Positions 62,437-64,000 of a stretch of 64,000 bases of DNA are shown here, piece by piece (within the stretch, counting starts at the first letter, position 1; each line of letters starts with the position of its first letter). The stretch lies in assembly GCA_945862265.1 (NCBI GenBank), contig CAMAXP010000006.1:54576-118575 (forward strand), in the 5' to 3' direction. Under the pieces are notes generated by a model. That model did not search any database. It had not been told where the DNA came from and worked only from the letters and a program-made list of their open reading frames with translations. The position numbers were made by a program, and so were the translations under genes. The stretch is from Bordetella parapertussis (GTDB lineage Bacteria; Pseudomonadota; Gammaproteobacteria; Burkholderiales; SG8-39).

Positions 62437-62858
62437 GGGTAGGTCTCCAGGCAGTCTTCAGGCTTCAGTATTTGCAATCCCGGGAACTTCAGCTCCCCGC
62501 GCGTCAGGTCGCCGATGTTGCGCGTGACGATTGCGGCTGCGTTCCCGGCCAATGCAAGCTCGACCAGGTGGTTGTCCGCCTCGTCGGGCAGGTTCGGGCG
62601 CCAGGCATAGAACACCTCCACCCAGCGGCATTTTTGAAGGAAACCGTCGAGCAGCTGCTCGCGTTCGCGTGCCGTGAGCAGGCTCGACTTCCACGGCGTA
62701 TCGCGGGCGAACACGTCCTCGTACTCGGAAAACAGCGCTGCGCCGATCAACGGCTCGTAGTCACCGGCAAGGCACCCGCGGACCACGCGCCGCGCGACGC
62801 CTCCTCGCCTGAGCAGCGCTGCGACCAGGATATTTGTGTCGATCACTAGCGGGATCAT
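62424..62858 (-). CDS. PIN-domain toxin (VapC-like ribonuclease) candidate
   Basis: A 144-residue PIN-domain protein. The first acidic residue is in LVIDTNILVAAL (Asp7), Glu residues lie in ALFSEYEDVF, and the cluster PDEADNHLVELAL precedes AAIVTRNIGDL, which supplies the last Asp. These make the Mg-dependent nuclease site that cleaves RNA in VapC toxins. It precedes and overlaps the RHH gene, giving toxin-first order as in the family of putative PIN toxins with RHH partners. It is divergent from the WYL regulator gene 57 bp away. Confidence 0.82.
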   Translation of the reverse strand: MIPLVIDTNILVAALLRRGGVARRVVRGCLAGDYEPLIGAALFSEYEDVFARDTPWKSSLLTAREREQLLDGFLQKCRWVEVFYAWRPNLPDEADNHLVELALAGNAAAIVTRNIGDLTRGELKFPGLQILKPEDCLETYPCRP

Positions 62859-62915
62859 CCATTAATGATAGCACTGGTGCTGTCACATCGGGGGGGGAGG
62901 TGGTAGGCTTACCTC

Positions 62916-63875
62916 ATGGAACGAACTGAGCGCTTCTACCGCATCGAGCGCCTCCTGCGCGAGCGGAAGAGCGTGCCGCGCGAGGTGTTCCTGCGCGAAC
63001 TCGAGATCTCGCCCGCCACCTTCAAACGCGACCTCGAGTACCTGCGCGACCGCTTCCATGCGCCGATCGAGTGGGACCAGGCCACGCACGGTTACCGGCT
63101 CGATGCGTCCGCGCCGGACTTCGAGCTGCCGGGTCTGTGGTTCTCGCCTGCCGAGACGCACGCGCTGCTCACGATGCAGCACCTGCTGGAGTCGCTGCAG
63201 CCGGGCTTGCTGACGCCGCACGTGAAGCCTTTGCTCGAGCGCCTGCGCGCCGTGCTCGACAAGGGCGACCACTCCGCCGCGGAGGTCGAGCGCCGCATCC
63301 ACGTGCTGCAGCAGGCGGCGCGTAAATCGAAGCTCGCGCATTTCGAAGTGGTCGCCACCGCGGTGCTGAAACGCAAACGCCTCGCGATCCGCCACCACAA
63401 CCGTGAGCGCAACGAGGAGACCACGCGCACCATCTCCCCGCAGCACCTCGTGCATTACCGCGGCAACTGGTACGTGGACGCGTGGTGCCACAAGGCGGAG
63501 GGCGTGCGCAGCTTTTCGCTCGACGCAATCCGTTCGGCCGACCTCCTCGACGAAAAAGCCAAGGACGTGCCGAAGGCCGAGCTGGATCTCCACTTCCAGT
63601 CGGGCTACGGCATCTTCGCGGGCAAGGACGTGCAGTGGGCGAAGCTGCGCTTTACGGCCGAGCGTGCGCGCTGGGTATCCGGCGAGGACTGGCACCCGAA
63701 GCAGAAGGCCTCGTTCGAAGCCGACGGCAGCTACCTGCTCGAGGTGCCCTATGCGGACGACCGCGAGCTGCTGATGGACATCCTCAAGTTCGGGCCGGAT
63801 GTGGAGGTTGTTGCGCCGGCCGCGCTGCGAGCGAAGGTGAAGGCGGCGCTCAAGGCGGCCTTAGGCCGATACTGA
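62916..63875 (+). CDS. WYL-domain transcriptional regulator
   Basis: A 319-residue regulator. The N-terminal helix-turn-helix (about 1-65) is of the DeoR/YafY type: RFYRIERLLRERKSVPREVFLRELEISPATFKRDLEYLRDRF. The WYL domain spans about 140-220, where NWYVDAWCHKAEGVRSFSLDAI stands in for the WYL stretch and conserved Arg residues. A C-terminal WCX extension follows (KFGPDVEVVAP). WYL proteins sense nucleic acids or nucleotides and often regulate stress or defence genes. It is convergent with the MFS gene at the window end, overlapping by 15 bp. Confidence 0.88.
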   Translation: MERTERFYRIERLLRERKSVPREVFLRELEISPATFKRDLEYLRDRFHAPIEWDQATHGYRLDASAPDFELPGLWFSPAETHALLTMQHLLESLQPGLLTPHVKPLLERLRAVLDKGDHSAAEVERRIHVLQQAARKSKLAHFEVVATAVLKRKRLAIRHHNRERNEETTRTISPQHLVHYRGNWYVDAWCHKAEGVRSFSLDAIRSADLLDEKAKDVPKAELDLHFQSGYGIFAGKDVQWAKLRFTAERARWVSGEDWHPKQKASFEADGSYLLEVPYADDRELLMDILKFGPDVEVVAPAALRAKVKAALKAALGRY

Positions 63876-64000
63876 TCCGGCTTTGCGGAAGCGGCCCTTC
63901 TCGAGGTCGGGCAGGAACCACACCAGCAACCCGATCGCCGGCAGCCACGCCGTGAGGTGGTAGACGAACACGATGCCGTAGGCGTCTGCGAGCCGGCCCA
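63861..64000 (-). CDS. C-terminal end of an MFS-type transporter, 5' part outside window
   Basis: The minus-strand frame entering at the window edge reads GRLADAYGIVFVYHLTAWLPAIG, then LLVWFLPDLEKGRFRKAGSVSA and stops at 63861. This looks like the last membrane helix and short basic tail of a major facilitator transporter. Only 45 residues are visible, so substrate class cannot be told. It overlaps the WYL regulator gene end by 15 bp in convergent orientation. Confidence 0.6.
   Translation of the reverse strand, partial: GRLADAYGIVFVYHLTAWLPAIGLLVWFLPDLEKGRFRKAGSVSA

Overview
This window looks like a chromosomal segment of a high-GC betaproteobacterium, most likely in or near Burkholderiales. 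Three things point there. First, it carries six Bug-family (TctC-like) periplasmic receptors, an expansion typical of Bordetella/Achromobacter/Cupriavidus-like genomes. Second, it has a PsrA-controlled fadE-fadI-fadB/J-fadD beta-oxidation operon. Third, it carries parE, a small conserved gene and parC in tandem. No rRNA, tRNA, CRISPR array, insertion sequence or phage gene was recognised.

Layout. (1) 1-8909 is visibly more A/T-rich than the rest. A coupled alpha/beta hydrolase and Bug receptor sit on the minus strand. Divergently, a GntR/UTRA regulator leads a plus-strand unit encoding an NMT1/SsuA-like ABC importer, a TPP-dependent lyase and a GMC oxidoreductase. (2) 9167-15181 is a patchwork: a stand-alone SdhA-like flavoprotein, an amidase remnant, a Bug receptor, an orphan CoxL-like molybdenum hydroxylase subunit and a deleted enoyl-CoA hydratase remnant. 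(3) 15189-24411 holds a type IV pilin gene, then the fatty-acid degradation operon (psrA, fadE, fadI, fadB/J, fadD, yciA, all minus strand), with a PsrA-type operator next to psrA. (4) 24461-37267 is mostly housekeeping: an Atm1-type exporter, PbpG, EgtD, an IclR regulator with lldD, MnmC, a two-domain metallophosphoesterase, NhaA and MmsA. (5) 37304-43606 is accessory metabolism: RraA-like and SMP-30 genes, divergent 2-hydroxyacid dehydrogenase and enolase-superfamily genes, a TfdA-like dioxygenase, a DUF2817 peptidase-like protein and a Tat-exported intradiol dioxygenase. (6) 43776-50367 is a compact plus-strand catabolic operon: Bug receptor, alpha/beta hydrolase, NicX-like ring-cleavage dioxygenase, FAD oxidoreductase, Rieske oxygenase, Bug receptor. 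(7) 50381-56805 has a small toxin-antitoxin pair, parE/parC, NnrU and a glutaredoxin-fold protein with no cysteine. (8) 57041-64000 has two Bug receptors, a second TPP enzyme, a Rid-family protein, a HigA remnant, a SpoT-hydrolase-like HD protein, a PIN/ribbon-helix-helix pair, a WYL regulator and the end of an MFS transporter.

The most interesting unit is 43776-50367. The NicX-like protein keeps the His/His/Asp iron-ligand pattern of 2,5-dihydroxypyridine 5,6-dioxygenase. An alpha/beta hydrolase in a NicD-like position lies directly upstream and a Rieske hydroxylase downstream. I read this as a candidate pathway for uptake, hydroxylation, ring cleavage and hydrolysis of an N-heteroaromatic or related aromatic acid. 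It differs from the classical nic cluster because a Rieske enzyme and a fumarate-reductase-like flavoprotein stand where molybdenum and flavin hydroxylases would be expected. A second coherent set at 37304-41893 looks like lactone/sugar-acid or hydroxy-acid catabolism. Function in both cases is inferred from families and gene order only.
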